Shown here: positions 63,633 through 64,000 of the stretch, in pieces
Layout of the letters: the number at the start of each line of letters is the position of its first letter
How positions within the stretch are numbered: position 1 is the stretch's first letter
Source: Paenibacillus ihbetae
GTDB lineage: Bacteria > Bacillota > Bacilli > Paenibacillales > Paenibacillaceae
Direction of reading: 5' to 3'
Assembly (NCBI RefSeq): GCF_002741055.1
Contig: NZ_CP016809.1
Location: 1,488,001 to 1,552,000 of the forward strand
DNA: 64,000 bases
The notes under the pieces: generated by a model
Told to the model about the DNA's origin: nothing
The model's database searches: none
Seen by the model: the letters and a program-made list of their open reading frames with translations, nothing else
Translations under genes and position numbers: made by a program

Positions 63633-64000
63633 TTACTGCGGCAGTGTTGGTGAATCATTGTCCATCAGGTCAAAATTCGATTTATAGGGATAACCCGGAT
63701 CATACGGAACGACGGAAACCTTGACATCCGATACCAGCATAAACCGATGGGTCAGAAGCTTGCGGATGCGTTCGGCAATTTCCTGAGCCTCCAGTACGGA
63801 TGTACGCGGGTTGACGCTGACCATAACCTCCAGATTGACCTGGCGAACCTGACCGTACTCCTGAACCTTAAGTTTCTCAACCGTAATGACGCCATGAACG
63901 CGCTGAATCGTGTCCATAAATTCGGGTTCGAATTCATGCCGCTTCTCCTCCGTCAGCGTGCCGTATACGGAATGAATGATGGAGATATACCCTTTGCGGA
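63633..64000 (-). CDS. Cation diffusion facilitator transporter, C-terminal part
   Basis: The 3' end of a gene that runs off the window. About 122 residues are present, entering as RKGYISIIHSVYGTLTEEKR. They show the CDF cytoplasmic domain pattern: VHGVITVEKLKVQEYGQVRQ, VNLEVMVSVNPRTSVLEAQE and IAERIRKLL, then VSDVKVSVVPYDPGYPY. CDF proteins export divalent metals such as zinc, cobalt or iron; the substrate cannot be judged from this part. It ends 60 nt before recJ. Confidence 0.82.
   Translation of the reverse strand, partial: RKGYISIIHSVYGTLTEEKRHEFEPEFMDTIQRVHGVITVEKLKVQEYGQVRQVNLEVMVSVNPRTSVLEAQEIAERIRKLLTHRFMLVSDVKVSVVPYDPGYPYKSNFDLMDNDSPTLPQ

Overview
The window reads as a chromosomal segment of a Paenibacillus-type member of the Bacillales. 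It is moderately GC-rich and has strong AGGAGG-type ribosome binding sites, frequent GTG and TTG starts, T-box leaders, a GlcT-type antiterminator and a sigma-W-like promoter. Gene content and order from about 20 kb onward match the Bacillus subtilis yrr/yrv block (pbpI, trhP1/trhP2, mltG, yrzB, yqgF, ireB, alaS, yrrI, yrrD, iscS, cymR, mnmA, rarA, tcdA, aspS, hisS, dtd, rel, apt, recJ). No phage, transposase, CRISPR array, rRNA or tRNA gene was seen.

Layout: 1-4182 holds the glucose PTS (glcT, ptsG, ptsH, partial ptsI) with a promoter and RAT/terminator switch before ptsG. 4416-6687 is a flotillin/NfeD pair under a sigma-W-like promoter. 6849-8012 is an iron alcohol dehydrogenase. 8176-13195 is the Leloir operon galK-galE-galT with a divergent AraC-type regulator. 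13349-18544 carries an aldo/keto reductase, a sirtuin, a HAD phosphatase, a KGG-repeat stress protein and ilvD. 18683-25769 carries a polysaccharide deacetylase, an AI-2E family membrane protein, a class B penicillin-binding protein and a chemotaxis receptor. 25996-30761 holds the two tRNA-hydroxylation proteins, mltG, two DUF1292 proteins, yqgF and ireB. 30963-33962 is alaS with promoter and T-box leader. 34021-40357 holds yrrI, a zinc-ribbon protein, a PRC-barrel protein, iscS, an AT-richer patch with two unknown small genes, cymR and the divergent mnmA. 40358-41142 is a repeat-filled gap. 41143-43969 is nrdD-nrdG with NrdR and Fnr-like sites. The rest holds a PCYCGC lipoprotein, rarA, two tiny membrane proteins, helD, tcdA, hisS-aspS behind a T-box, a DJ-1/PfpI protein, dtd, rel, a uracil permease, apt, recJ and the 3' end of a cation-efflux gene.

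The most unusual feature is a set of six intergenic tandem or dispersed repeat arrays with unrelated unit sequences (4416-4600, 23390-23535, 40605-40710, 40825-41127, 46255-46500, 47100-47230). They lie between otherwise conserved housekeeping genes. A short reading frame at 40498-40581 that looks like the first residues of endonuclease IV sits beside two of them. I did not find a clearly new multigene system. The best candidates for unknown biology are these arrays, the AT-richer patch between cymR and iscS, and the pair of tiny membrane proteins at 46632-47059.
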